NCBI GenBank assembly: GCA_003388555.1
Contig: QQVD01000056.1
Coordinates: forward strand, 62,001 to 126,000
Source of the DNA: Acidobacteriota bacterium
Lineage (GTDB): Bacteria > Acidobacteriota > Thermoanaerobaculia > Multivoradales > Multivoraceae
Length of the DNA: 64,000 nt
Direction: 5' to 3'
Shown piece by piece: positions 41,952-52,000 of this stretch. The position numbers and the translations under genes are program-made. Below the pieces are notes generated by a model. That model saw nothing but the letters and a program-made list of their open reading frames with translations, was not told the DNA's origin and ran no database searches. How positions within the stretch are numbered: position 1 is the first letter of the stretch; each line of letters opens with the position of its first letter.

Positions 41952-43409
41952 ATGCCGACCCGCGGTCTTCCAGCGCGTGACAGCGCACACGCGGCCTCGC
42001 CGACCACCGCCCAGCGTCTGACGACTGCCGCCACGGTAGCCACGCTCGCGGTCCTTTCGCTGCTCGTCGCACCACTCGTCGCAGACGCGGCACCGAGGCC
42101 TCGGGGTCCGCTCGAGCTGCCCGACTTCGTCATCGACTTCACGAGTGTCCAGCCGGACCAGCACCCGCCGACTCCGGTGACCACGACCGGCGAGGTGCTG
42201 CACGGTGTCAATCAGGCCGTCGGCGAGGTGATCGAGTGCGCGCTCGACGGTGATCAGCCCTGGTGCCCGGTCTTTCACTTCCAGACCAAGATCGGTGTTT
42301 TCGGTATCGACGGCAAGTTCTTCTACGCCGACCCGTTCGGGGTCGGAGTCGTCGACACCCGCTACAGCGTGCCGTCGGGATGCGATCACCTCGGTTGTGT
42401 GCAGCCGCTGCCTGGAGACGTCCTCTGGGGCCTTGACACCGGCTACGACACCCCTTACGACGAGCATGAGTTCCTGTCGATCGGGCGGCCATCCCACATG
42501 GAGTTCACCGAGATCGCGGTCCACGACGACAACGACGCCGAGCTGATCTGGCGAATCCAGGGCTGCGAGGCTCCGTTTCGGTTTTCGATGCGCGAGGCTC
42601 TCGTCGAGTTCGACCCACCAGGCAACCTGGAGCGACACGTCTACCGGCCCCCGTTCGCCGCCTTCTCCGGTGGATTGCGCAGCGCAGTCGCGATCCACGG
42701 CGACCAACCAGATCTGGTCGCGGCCAATCAGGACGCGGTCCGCCTCGCCCGCATCCGGGCGCGCGGCATCAGGATCCAAGACGAGCCCGACTGGCGCCTC
42801 TCCTGCCCGCTCTTCGGTGCGGTGTTCGACAACGGGCTCAACACCTCGCTGGCCGGAAGCGCCTTTCACTGGACCGCCACCGAGACAGGCCTCGGCAATC
42901 GGATCTGGCAGAACACGGACGGTGGCTCGGGCAACTCGTGTGGCCACCCCAACTACACCGGTGGTCATGCGATCGCGATCTGTGCCGCGACCGAGGGCTT
43001 CATCGGCGGCTTCGATACGACCCTGACCTCCGGTAACGCGGTCGACCTCACCGGTCTGTCAGGCGCCCGCCTACGCTTCCGGGTGAACTTCCAACGCCGC
43101 CACCAGGAGCTGCTTACGGTCCAGGCATCCCGCAACGGCGGCGCCACCTGGGAGACGATCTCAGAGATCGATTCGAGCATCGGGCCGTTCGAAGCGATCG
43201 GCGAGGGTGTAGTGGACGTCGATCTCGGAGCGTTCCTCGGCGACGCGGAGGTGTACCTGCGCCTACGCTACTGGGACCCGACCGGCAACCCCGCGAACGA
43301 CGGCTACTACGTCCAGATCGACGATTTCCTGATCTACGCGCTCGACTTCCTCTTCGCCGACGGATTCGAGTCGGGCGACGTCTCAGCGTGGACCATCTCC
43401 ACGCCTTGA
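41952..43409 (+). CDS. Secreted protein with DGFESGD C-terminal motif
   Basis: A 485-residue exported protein. AAGGAG precedes ATG 41952, and a hydrophobic export segment spans about 22-47. The N-terminal half has no family I recognise. The C-terminal half (WHWTATETGLGN-like region at AFHWTATETGLGNRIWQN, then LTGLSGARLRFRVNFQRRHQ, ETISEIDSSIGPFEAI) looks like a jelly-roll or MAM-type beta-sandwich. The protein ends FLFADGFESGDVSAW and a short polar tail. The FADGFESGD...W ending recurs on secreted proteins of related bacteria and may be a sorting or processing tag. The end of the gene is part of a tandem repeat. Confidence 0.8.
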   Translation: MPTRGLPARDSAHAASPTTAQRLTTAATVATLAVLSLLVAPLVADAAPRPRGPLELPDFVIDFTSVQPDQHPPTPVTTTGEVLHGVNQAVGEVIECALDGDQPWCPVFHFQTKIGVFGIDGKFFYADPFGVGVVDTRYSVPSGCDHLGCVQPLPGDVLWGLDTGYDTPYDEHEFLSIGRPSHMEFTEIAVHDDNDAELIWRIQGCEAPFRFSMREALVEFDPPGNLERHVYRPPFAAFSGGLRSAVAIHGDQPDLVAANQDAVRLARIRARGIRIQDEPDWRLSCPLFGAVFDNGLNTSLAGSAFHWTATETGLGNRIWQNTDGGSGNSCGHPNYTGGHAIAICAATEGFIGGFDTTLTSGNAVDLTGLSGARLRFRVNFQRRHQELLTVQASRNGGATWETISEIDSSIGPFEAIGEGVVDVDLGAFLGDAEVYLRLRYWDPTGNPANDGYYVQIDDFLIYALDFLFADGFESGDVSAWTISTP

Positions 43410-43582
43410 GTCGTCGCCCGCTCACCAGGGGTCCCTCGGCGGCGTCGGCCGCCGAAGTGCTCCACGAGTCGGGCGACGTCTCAGCGTGGACCATCTCCAC
43501 GCCTTGAGTCGGCGCCCGCTCACCAGGGGTCCCTCGGCGGCGTCGGCCGCCGAAGTGCTCCACGAGTCGGGCGACGTCTCAG
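43368..43582 (+). repeat. 98-bp tandem repeat, 2.2 copies, covering a gene end
   Basis: The word GAGTCGGGCGACGTCTCAG occurs at 43368, 43466 and 43564, a 98-bp period. Each unit holds the last codons of the preceding gene (ESGDVSAW...stop) and a perfect hairpin, TCGGCGGC-GTCG-GCCGCCGA (43436-43455 and 43534-43553), that could act as a terminator. The gene end and its terminator have thus been duplicated in place. Copies are almost identical, so the event is recent. Confidence 0.9.
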
Positions 43583-43686
43583 CTGGAACACCGCCACCCT
43601 CGAAGCGAGGCCACTCCATCGTCGCGGAGACTCACAGGAGCACCCGATTGCCTGGGTACTGGAAGACGCTGCTAGGTTCGAGCCCG

Positions 43687-44316
43687 ATGACCGACACGAC
43701 GGGCGCCTTGCGCAGCCGCGAGGTCACCCAGCTGCTGGCGCGCATCGAGGACGGAGATCGCGAGGCCGCGGACTCGCTCCTGCCACTCGTGTACGCCGAG
43801 CTGCGCGTGCTGGCGCGCTCCAGCATGGGGCGCGAGCCTGCCGGACACACCCTGCAACCGACCGCCCTGGTGCACGAGGCGTACCTGCGGCTCGTCGGCC
43901 GGCAGGATCCAGGATGGTCGAACCGAGGCCACTTCTTCGGTGCCGCGGCCCGCGCCATGCGCCGCCTCCTGGTCGAGCGCGCGCGACGGGTGCGGCGGCT
44001 GCGCCACGGTGGCGGTCTGCAGAGGACCGATGTCGACGCTGAACTGTTGATCCAGCCGGGAGGATCGATCGCCGTCGACCATCGGGCGGTGGAGTTGCTC
44101 GACCTGGACGCGGCCCTCCGACGCCTCGCCGACCTGGATGAGGGCATGGCCCGCACCGTCGAGCTGCGCTTCTTCGGCGGGCTCGAGGTCGCCGAGGTCG
44201 CGGAGCTGCTGGGTGTCTCCCGGAGGACGGTCGAGCGGCGCTGGACCGGCGCGAGAGCGTGGTTGCGACGCGAGCTCGCCGCTGCGCGGCGCACGAGGCC
44301 AGGGGAGGAGACCTGA
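43687..44316 (+). CDS. ECF sigma factor (TIGR02999-type)
   Basis: A 209-residue extracytoplasmic-function sigma factor. Region 2 contains VTQLLARIEDGDREAADSL and the hallmark GHTLQPTALVHEAYLRLVG, followed by HFFGAAARAMRRLLVERARR; this is the ECF subfamily common in Acidobacteriota and Planctomycetota. Region 4 ends LEVAEVAELLGVSRRTVERR, a clear helix-turn-helix. No anti-sigma gene is adjacent. Instead its stop abuts the GTG of a TPR kinase, the usual arrangement for this subfamily, so the kinase probably regulates its activity. The start at ATG 43687 has no strong ribosome site. Confidence 0.93.
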   Translation: MTDTTGALRSREVTQLLARIEDGDREAADSLLPLVYAELRVLARSSMGREPAGHTLQPTALVHEAYLRLVGRQDPGWSNRGHFFGAAARAMRRLLVERARRVRRLRHGGGLQRTDVDAELLIQPGGSIAVDHRAVELLDLDAALRRLADLDEGMARTVELRFFGGLEVAEVAELLGVSRRTVERRWTGARAWLRRELAAARRTRPGEET

Positions 44317-47304
44317 GTGCCTGACGAGCGATCCGGCGACAGCGCACCGACCTCACCTCCGCGCGAGACAGGCGGCGACTGGGATCGAATGTGGGCGGCC
44401 TTCCACGAGCTGCGACTGTCGTCCGCCGTCGAGCGCCAGACCAGGCTCGAGGAGCTGGCTCGCGAGAACCCAGAGCTCGCCGCCGAGCTCGCCTCGTTGC
44501 TCGAGAGCGAGCCCCGGGGAGAGGAGTGGGACACCACTGGTCGAGCCGGCGAACTCCTGGACCTGGGGGCCGAGGCCTTCTCGGCGCTGCTCGAAGCAGC
44601 ACGCGTCGGCGAACAGGTCGGCCGATGGCAGGTCGTCGGCAAGCTGGGCGAAGGTGGCGTGGGAAGTGTGTATCGAGCCCATCGCACCGACGGCGAGCTA
44701 GATCAGGAGGTGGCGCTGAAGATCTTGCGCCCTGACGCTCTGGACGGGCCTCTGCTCCAACGCTTCGCCCGCGAACGCTCGATCCTGGCTCGCCTCGACC
44801 ATCCCCACATCGCACGCATCGTGGACGCGGGCAGTACCCTAGAGGGCGTTCCGTACGTCGCCCTCGAGCTCGTGGAAGGAGAACCGATCGATCGCTGGTG
44901 CTCTCGCACCGCTGCCTCGATCGACGAGCGGCTCGACCTGATGCTGCAGGTGTGTAGCGGCGTCGCCTACGCACACCGCCGCCTGATCGTGCACCGCGAT
45001 CTCAAGCCGACCAACATCCTGGTCGCCGAATCGGGCCCGGGCGGGCCATCGGCCAAACTGCTCGACTTCGGGATCGCCAAGCTCCTCGAGGAAGAGGACA
45101 CGCCGGGCGGTGTGACCCGGACCCAGAACCGGATGCTGACGCCGCGCTACGCCAGTCCCGAGCAGTTGCGCGGCGATCCGATCACCACCGCGAGCGACGT
45201 CTACTCGCTAGGCGTCCTGCTCTACGAGCTTCTGACCGGACGCTCGCCCTACGGCGAGAGCACCAGCAGCTCGATGGCCCTGATGCGCTCCATTCTGGAG
45301 ACCGACCCGCCGCGACCGAGCGAAGCTCTCGCAGGCGACGCTTCCCGGGACGCCGAAGGTCGTGCCGACACGGGCTCCAAGGCGGCGATCGAAACGGCTG
45401 CGCTGCGGCCGGCTCGACGCTTGCGCGGGGATCTCGACGCCATCGTGCTGCGCTGTCTCGCCAAGGAGCCAGACCGTCGCTACGGCTCGGTCGACGAGCT
45501 CGCCGACGACCTCCGACGCTACCGCCGAGGCCTCCCAGTGCTGGCGCGCCCAGACTCGCCCGGATACCGCGTACGGCGCTTCGTGACCCGCCATCCCCTC
45601 GGCGTGACCGCTGCACTGGCCGCCGCACTCCTCGCCATCGGTTTCACGACGTTGGTCTTCGTCATGGCGCTACGGCTCGACGCCGCGGCCGAGCGGGAAC
45701 GGGGCGAGAGGCTCGCCGCGGAGCAGGTCAGCCAGTTCCTCATCGACCTCTTCGAAGCGGCCGATCCAGCGCTACGTGTAGGTCCTGAACCGAAAGCCGG
45801 GGACCTGCTCGAGCGTGGCGCACGGGAGCTGGCAACGAGTGGCCTGGAGGCGGACCTGCGCTCGAGGCTGGCGGCGATCGTGCTCCGTGCACAGGTGAAT
45901 TTCGATCAAATCGACGACGCTGATCGAACCTGGACCGACGTTCTCGAGCCGCTCGCCGCGCAGGCGTCACCTCGCACCCGCGCCGAGGCGCTGCTCGCGA
46001 GAGCGAGCATCCTGGAACGACGCAGTGAGCATCGCCGCGCGGCACGCCTCTACGACGAGGCCCTGCGACTGGTCCCTCTCTCCCAGGACGCTGGCGCCCA
46101 GCAGATCCGGACTCTCGCGCAACTTCGTAGGGCGACCGTTCGCGTGAAGCTCGGCGACGCGAAGGGGGCCCTCCGGCAGATCGAGCGGACGCTCGATGAG
46201 CTCAAAGAACGCGACGGCGAAGACCGACGCGGCGTGCCGACCGTGCAACTGGAGGCACTAGCGCGTCTCGCCGCGGCCCTGAGCGAAAGCGGAGAGGCGC
46301 AGCGTGCCGAGCCTGTGATCCGCCGTGCGCTGGACCTGGCACGGAGCCATCCAGGCGTCTCGGAGCTGGTGCGCACGAAGCTGCTCGAGGACCTGGCCAT
46401 CGTACTCCTGCACCAAGGCCGTGCCGCCGAGGCCGTACCACTCTTCGAACAGGCGATCGGGCAGTTCGAGGCAATCCTCGGCCCCGACAGCCTGCGCCTC
46501 CCGCTGACCGAGCTGGGCGCTGCGCTCGTCGACGTCGGCGACTTCGATCGCGCCGAGGCGCTGCACCGTCGAGCGCTCGACATCGCCACCCGCGCCGCCG
46601 GCCTCGATAGTCCGCGACGCGCCGCCGAGCTGGTCAATCTCGGCTGGATGCTGCACAACCGGGGCGAGCTCGACCGGGCGCAGCGACTCTACGAGGAGAG
46701 CCTCGCTCTGAACACGGCCGGCGCGGGAGCCGATGGACCCGCCCTCGTACCGGTACTCAACAACCTCGGCCTGCTGGAGCTCGATCGCGGTCATCACGAC
46801 GCTGCACGCCCCCACTTCCTACGCGCCGAACGTATCGTGCGCGCCGCATTCGGCGAGAAACATCCGGCCCTCGGCTTCCTGTGGACCAATCAGGCACGGC
46901 TCGAGCACGAATCCGGCGCGCACGATCGTGCGCGCGACCTCTACGACAGAGCGCTCGCACTGCGCCGAACTCTCTATCCGGACGGCCACATCGAAACCGG
47001 TCTCACCCTCAACGGGCTCGGCGCCCTGCTCTGCGAGAGCGGCCGCAGCGACCGAGGCGAGCACCTCCTCCGGGAGGCGCTCGCGATCCGCCAGCGCTTC
47101 GCGGCGCCGGACGACTGGCGCATCGCGCTCAGCGAGAGCGACCTCGGTCACTGCCTGGTGGAGAGCGGTCGATTCGAGGAGGGCTCGCGCCTGCTCCGCA
47201 ACTCCCTACCGCGGATCCTGGCGCAGCGTGGTGAAGAGGATCCCAGGGCCCAGCGCGCCCTGCTCCGGGTCGAGGCTCTCGCTGAGAGCTCTCCCACTCC
47301 TTAG
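44317..47304 (+). CDS. Ser/Thr protein kinase with C-terminal TPR region, paired with ECF sigma factor
   Basis: A 995-residue membrane kinase starting at GTG 44317, immediately after the sigma-factor stop, with GGGGAGGAG upstream. The N-terminal 95 residues are a helical segment (LEELARENPELAAELASLLE). Kinase motifs are GEGGVGSVY 111-119, K135 in VALK, HRDLKPTN 226-233, DFG 250-252 and SPEQL near 285. A membrane helix (TAALAAALLAIGFTTLVFVM) lies at about 430-450. At least eight TPR units follow (for example LVNLGWMLHNRGELDRAQRL, VLNNLGLLELDRGHHDAARP, LNGLGALLCESGRSDRGEHL). All catalytic residues are intact. It probably phosphorylates the ECF factor or its regulators. Confidence 0.95.
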   Translation: MPDERSGDSAPTSPPRETGGDWDRMWAAFHELRLSSAVERQTRLEELARENPELAAELASLLESEPRGEEWDTTGRAGELLDLGAEAFSALLEAARVGEQVGRWQVVGKLGEGGVGSVYRAHRTDGELDQEVALKILRPDALDGPLLQRFARERSILARLDHPHIARIVDAGSTLEGVPYVALELVEGEPIDRWCSRTAASIDERLDLMLQVCSGVAYAHRRLIVHRDLKPTNILVAESGPGGPSAKLLDFGIAKLLEEEDTPGGVTRTQNRMLTPRYASPEQLRGDPITTASDVYSLGVLLYELLTGRSPYGESTSSSMALMRSILETDPPRPSEALAGDASRDAEGRADTGSKAAIETAALRPARRLRGDLDAIVLRCLAKEPDRRYGSVDELADDLRRYRRGLPVLARPDSPGYRVRRFVTRHPLGVTAALAAALLAIGFTTLVFVMALRLDAAAERERGERLAAEQVSQFLIDLFEAADPALRVGPEPKAGDLLERGARELATSGLEADLRSRLAAIVLRAQVNFDQIDDADRTWTDVLEPLAAQASPRTRAEALLARASILERRSEHRRAARLYDEALRLVPLSQDAGAQQIRTLAQLRRATVRVKLGDAKGALRQIERTLDELKERDGEDRRGVPTVQLEALARLAAALSESGEAQRAEPVIRRALDLARSHPGVSELVRTKLLEDLAIVLLHQGRAAEAVPLFEQAIGQFEAILGPDSLRLPLTELGAALVDVGDFDRAEALHRRALDIATRAAGLDSPRRAAELVNLGWMLHNRGELDRAQRLYEESLALNTAGAGADGPALVPVLNNLGLLELDRGHHDAARPHFLRAERIVRAAFGEKHPALGFLWTNQARLEHESGAHDRARDLYDRALALRRTLYPDGHIETGLTLNGLGALLCESGRSDRGEHLLREALAIRQRFAAPDDWRIALSESDLGHCLVESGRFEEGSRLLRNSLPRILAQRGEEDPRAQRALLRVEALAESSPTP

Positions 47305-47324
47305 GTAGAAGAGAGCCTCAGGCC

Positions 47325-47583
47325 TCAGCCGGAGGCCGCGCTCCCCTCGACGAAAGCGCGGGCGTGCTCCAGCTCCGGATGCTCCTCGGTGGGATCCGGG
47401 TAGATCTCCAGCAGCGTCGTGTAGAAGCCTCGCGCCGCCTCCACGTCGCCGGACCCTTCCGCTGCCTGGCCGGCTCCGAACAGGCTGTTAAAGCGATTCG
47501 GCGAGCGCTCGAGAGCCGCCCTGTACTCCGCCAGCGCCTCGTCCTGCAGTCCGGCCTCCCGCAGGATGTCGCCGTCTTCTGCG
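47325..47583 (-). pseudogene. 3' fragment of a TPR-protein gene truncated at an IS630 remnant
   Basis: Reading leftward, AEDGDILREAGLQDEALAEY then RAALERSPNRFNSLFGAGQA then AARGFYTTLLEIYP are two TPR-like helical pairs ending in a stop at 47325. Upstream, at about 47583, the frame runs straight into antisense transposase sequence, so everything 5' of that point has been lost or displaced. The missing part is not visible on the far side of the IS remnant. Confidence 0.65.
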
Positions 47584-48108
47584 TTGATGAGAAGACAGCG
47601 ATTCAGGCGTTGGATCGGAAGGGTCCCTGCTTGCCGTTGTCTCCTGGAAGGGCCGAGCGGCATGGCTTCGAGTACGGGCGTCACGGCACCCTCTCGCTAC
47701 TACGCCGCATTCGACACCAACAGTGGCGAGGTCTTCGGCAAGACCACGGGGAGTCACACCAGCGCCGAGCTCATCGCGTTCCTCGCAGACCTGGTCGCCC
47801 ACCAGCCGAAAGGCCAGGAGATCCACGTCGTCCTCGACAACCTCTCCGCTCACAAGTCCATGACTGTCGAGCAGTTCCTCGAAGAGAATCCCAACGTTCA
47901 CTTCCACTTCACCTCCAACCTACAGCTCGTGGCGAATCAGGTCGAACTCTGGTTCTCCAAGATCACGCGCGACCTCCTGCATCGAGGCGTCTTCACGTCG
48001 GTTGCCGACCTGGCGGCAAAGATCAAGCGCTTCATCGATCAATACAACAAGAACCCGAAGCCCGTGAAGTGGAAGCACAACGATCCCCCTAAGAGGATCG
48101 CCGCATGA
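47572..48108 (+). mobile_element. Decayed IS630-family transposase, 5' truncated and frameshifted
   Basis: The DDE part of an IS630 transposase is readable: FCVDEKTAIQALDRKGP and GFEYGRHGTLSLL in one frame; then, after a one-base insertion near 47697, YYAAFDTNSGEVFGKTTGSH, IHVVLDNLSAHKSMTVEQFL, VELWFSKITRDLLHRGVFTS and YNKNPKPVKWKHNDP in the next. The catalytic D, D and E (VDEK, LDNLSAHK, NQVELWF) all survive. Around 47920-47940 the expected TYSSWLNQ reads NLQLVANQ, explained by an insertion and a compensating deletion. The N-terminal helix-turn-helix part and terminal inverted repeats are missing. Inactive. Confidence 0.85.
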
Positions 48109-48412
48109 CGACCACTGAGCATTCAAGAGGTACAGTCCACCAACAACGCATCTTCGAGCCGCAAACGAGGTCCGCTGTCCGCCCCGGAGTTTCGGCCGCG
48201 GTGATCGATCGTTTTGCGGGACGGCGCTCTTCCAGGCTCTTCCAGGTGTCTGACCCCTCGAGCTTCGAGCTCCCTCGAGCGCCTCGAGCTTCGGCCGGGT
48301 AGGATCGGCCAGACCCTCTTCTCTTCGACCGGCCGGCCGGCTGCCGGGGCCGCCAAGCGGTCCACTGCACTCACCCATGCCCTCAGGGGAACTTCGCGGG
48401 GGAACCCTGCCG
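48109..48412. other. 304-bp gap between IS remnant and cohesin gene
   Basis: No gene. It contains the GTCAGG-type repeat at 48241-48260 and a run of CTCGAG/CTTCGAGC words (about 48258-48296). The cohesin promoter must lie here; no clear boxes seen. Confidence 0.5.
48241..48260. repeat. Dispersed TCCAGGTGTCTGACCCCTCG element, copy 1
   Basis: This element recurs with one or two changes at 54858-54877 and 58798-58817. Each copy is preceded by a second CTTCCAGG or TTCTCCAGG word. On the other strand it contains GGGTCAGRCACCTGG, resembling REP-type elements mobilised by Y1 transposases; this class is inferred. Confidence 0.65.
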
Positions 48413-49093
48413 ATGTGTCGTCTCCTTTGCCTCGCCACTGACACCACCAAGCGGCGGTCGGCTTCGACTGCTCTCTTCCTTCTCGGCCTCGCCGCCCTCG
48501 CCGCGCCAGCCGCCACCACGACGGATCCCCCCGATCTTCGCGGTGGCGGTGCGACGCTCGAGGTCAGCGCCTCCGAGGCCTTGGTGAATCCGGGCGAGAC
48601 GGTCGAGATCACTGTCTCGATCACCGGGCTCGGCGACGCAGCTCCGCCGTCGCTCGGCACGTACGACCTGTCGCTCGTCTTCGATCCGGCGGTGTTCGCG
48701 TACGAGATGGGCTCTCTCGAGCCGACGGACTTCCTCGGTGACGGGGACCTGGCGGAGGCTCTCTATACGGTCTCGGCAGGCGCGGGCGACGTCGAGGTGG
48801 TGGCGCTCTCGCTGCTGACGCCGATGCAGCTGACGGCGCTGCAGGCGGGGTCGTTCGAGCTGTTCACCGCGACCTTCACCGCGATCGGCTTCGGCGACGG
48901 AGTCTTCGACCTGGTGGCCAACGGTCCCCTGGGCGACGAGAACGGTTCGGAGATCGCGCTCGCCGGCGTGGTACCGGTGACGGTCTCGGGTGGCTCGGTG
49001 ATCGACATCCCGACGTCGGGCAGCGTCGGGCTCGCGTTGATGACACTGCTGCTCCTCGCTGGCGGAGTGCTGGTGCTGCGGAGGGCGGTCTGA
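48413..49093 (+). CDS. Cohesin-like domain protein with C-terminal sorting tail
   Basis: A 226-residue exported protein. ATG 48413 has GGGGGA upstream (ATG 48377 is an alternative). Signal peptide about 17-35. The domain at about 47-192 has cohesin features: TLEVSASEALVNPGETVEIT, then LGTYDLSLVFDPAVFAYE, and a late strand FELFTATFTAIGFGDGVF. These match the nine-strand fold with its early VxxGxxVxVxV strand and YxxxLxFDPxxF motif. The tail IPTSG (199-203), helix 205-222 and RR resembles IPTL-type sorting signals, so the domain would be displayed at the cell surface. Its stop overlaps the start of the dockerin gene (TGATG), making translational coupling likely. Confidence 0.82.
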   Translation: MCRLLCLATDTTKRRSASTALFLLGLAALAAPAATTTDPPDLRGGGATLEVSASEALVNPGETVEITVSITGLGDAAPPSLGTYDLSLVFDPAVFAYEMGSLEPTDFLGDGDLAEALYTVSAGAGDVEVVALSLLTPMQLTALQAGSFELFTATFTAIGFGDGVFDLVANGPLGDENGSEIALAGVVPVTVSGGSVIDIPTSGSVGLALMTLLLLAGGVLVLRRAV

Positions 49094-52000
49094 TGCGCAC
49101 CTCGAAATCGTCGCTTCTCCTCTTCCTCGTGCTGCTGCTCGTTGCGACGGTCCTGTGGGCGATGCCGGGCGACCAGGACGGCGACACCGACGTCGACGTC
49201 GACGACCTGCAGATCATCCTGGCGGCGCGCAACACGCCGGCCTCGGGTCCGTCGGATCCGCGCGACCTCGACGCCGACGGCGTGATCACGGTGCTCGACG
49301 CGCGGATCGCCGCGACGCTGTGCACCCGCCCGTTGTGTGCGACGGGCAACAACCCGCCGACGGTGGAGGCGCCGGCCGACCAGACGATTCCCGAGGACGG
49401 CACCACGGGTGCAATCGCGGTGACGGTGGACGACCCCGACCTCGGCACGAACCCGAACACACTGGTGTTGACCGCCACGTCGGACGATCAGACGCTCATC
49501 CCCGGCGCGAACCTGGTGCTCGGCGGCTCCGGTAACGCTCGAACGATCACGGTGACACCGGCCGCGAACCTCAGCGGCGGTCCGGTGACGATCACGCTCC
49601 AGGTCTCGGACGGAATCGACAGCGCAACGGACACCTTCTCGGTCATGGTCACGCCGGTGAATGACGCGCCTCAGTTCACGGCGGGCCCCGACCAGACGGT
49701 GCTGGAGGATTCCGGCGCCCATGCGGTTCCCTCGTGGGCCACCGCGATCTCGCCAGGCCCGCCGGACGAAGCGGGTCAGACGGTGTCGTTCAACGTCACC
49801 GGCAACACCGATCCGGGCCTATTCGCCGTCGCGCCCGCAGTCGACGGCGCGGGCAACCTCACCTACACCCCGGCGGCCGAAGCCAGTGGCACCGCAACGA
49901 TCACGCTGGTGGCGATGGACGACGGTGGTACCGCGAACGGGGGCGTCGACACCTCGCCGCCCCAGTCCTTCGACATCACGATCACGGCGGTGAACGACGA
50001 ACCGTCGTTCATGGCGGGTGCCGACCAGACGATCGACGAAGACGCGGGGGCGCAAACGGTGGCGAACTGGGCGACCGGGATCTCGGCGGGTCCGGCCGAC
50101 GAGTCCGGTCAGATGCTGACTTTCAACGTCACCAACAACACCAACGCGACGCTGTTCAGCGCCCAGCCTGCGGTGGCATCCGACGGCACGTTGACGTACA
50201 CGCCGGCGCCCGATGCCAACGGTACGGCGACGGTCACGCTCGAGCTGATGGACGACGGCGGAACCGCGAACGGCGGCGACGACACCTCGCCGCCGCAGAC
50301 CTTCCAGATCACCGTCGACCCGGTCAACGACGCGCCGACGATCTCGACTCCCGCCTCACACACCTCCGATGAGGACGCGGGCGCGCAGACCGTGGTGGGC
50401 TTCGCCACACTCTCTGCGGGTGGTGGCCCGGACGAATCGGGACAGACGGTGACGCCGAGCATCACCGGCAACGACAACATGGCGCTGTTCAGCAGCCAGC
50501 CGCAGCTCAACACCAGCGGCACGTTGACCTACACCGCAGCGCCGAACGCCTTCGGCACCGCGACGATCACCGCGCAGGCGATGGACGACGGGGGGACCGC
50601 CAGCGGCGGCGTCGACACATCGGCTCCGGTGATGTTCCAGATCAACATCGACTCGGTGAACGATCCGCCCGTGGCGGTCGCCGACTCGTTCGACACCCTG
50701 GGCAACACGGAGTTGTTCGTCGATCTCACCCCGGCGATGAACCAGCCGCGGGTACTGGCGACGACGACGTCGACCTTCGGCGTGCTCGACAACGACAGCG
50801 ATCCGGTGGAGATGGACATGCTCTCGGTGGCCGGGATCGTCGGCTGCGCCGACACCACGGCGCCGTTCGAGGGCTGCGCCAGCACCAGCGGCGGCGTGCT
50901 CGACATGCAGTCGAACGGCCGCTTCACCTACGTCACCTCACCCGGCTTCGGCGGCGCGACGGACACGTTCCAGTACCTGCTCAGCGACGGCATGGATACG
51001 GTGACGGCGACGGTGACGATCAACGTCGCCGGCGTCGTCTGGTTCGTCGACAACACCGCGGCCTCAGGCGGTGACGGAACCTCGACTACGCCCTTCGACA
51101 TGCTGTCTGGCGCCGAGGCCGCCTCGGCACCGGGCGATGTGATCTACGTGCGCACCGGCGACGGCACGAGCCTCGGCCAGGATCAGGGCATCGCGCTCCA
51201 GTCGATGCAGACCTTCCTCGGCGAGGGCGTCGATCTCGAGGTCGACCTGGCGTTCAACGGGAACCCGGCGCCGACGCTGATCTTCGACTCGCCGAGCAAC
51301 GACCCGGCGGTGATCGAGCACACCGCCGGCGACGGCGTCACGGTCGATGCGACGGCGGGTCCGCAGACCGGCGTCGTGATCCGTGGCTTCCAGATCTCCG
51401 GCACGAGCAACGCCGTCGACGTCACCCAGACCGGCGCCAACGCGGTCGAGATCACGATCGCCGACAACCTCTTCCAGGACTCGGGCAGCGAGGCGCTCGA
51501 CCTGAACCCGGGCGGCGGCGCCCACTTCGAGGCGACGATCCAGAACAACAGCTTCTCGACCAGCTCGCCGACCGGTAACGCGATCGACGTCACCACCACG
51601 GCGAACGCCGACACGGTGCAGGTCGCGATCGACGACAACGTCGACATCACGTCGTCGAGCGGTGACGCCATTCACCTCGACGGCAGCGCGGGCGGCACAC
51701 TGAACGTGACCTCGCTCTGTGGCAACTCGGTACACGGCGCGACGGCGGGGGCGGGCATCTTCGCCGACACGGTGGTCTTCGACGCCGCTCCCCTGCCGAG
51801 CGGCGACGCCGACTTCGTCGGCGACACGGTGGCCTGCACCGCCGCCACCCTGATCGGCAGCTCCGGAAACCGCATCGGTGGCTCGGGGCTCGTGCTCCTG
51901 AACGTCACCGGCGACCTCGACCTGGGGCCGTTCAGCTCCTTCGTCGGCACAGCGGGTGGCCTCGACGAGGTGGCGCTGCAGATCGCCGGCAACGGCGTGT

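Noticed and set aside
43422-43619. Repeated minus-strand peptides (TSPDSWSTSAADAAEG)
   Set aside because: They are translations of the 98-bp tandem repeat, not a repeat protein.
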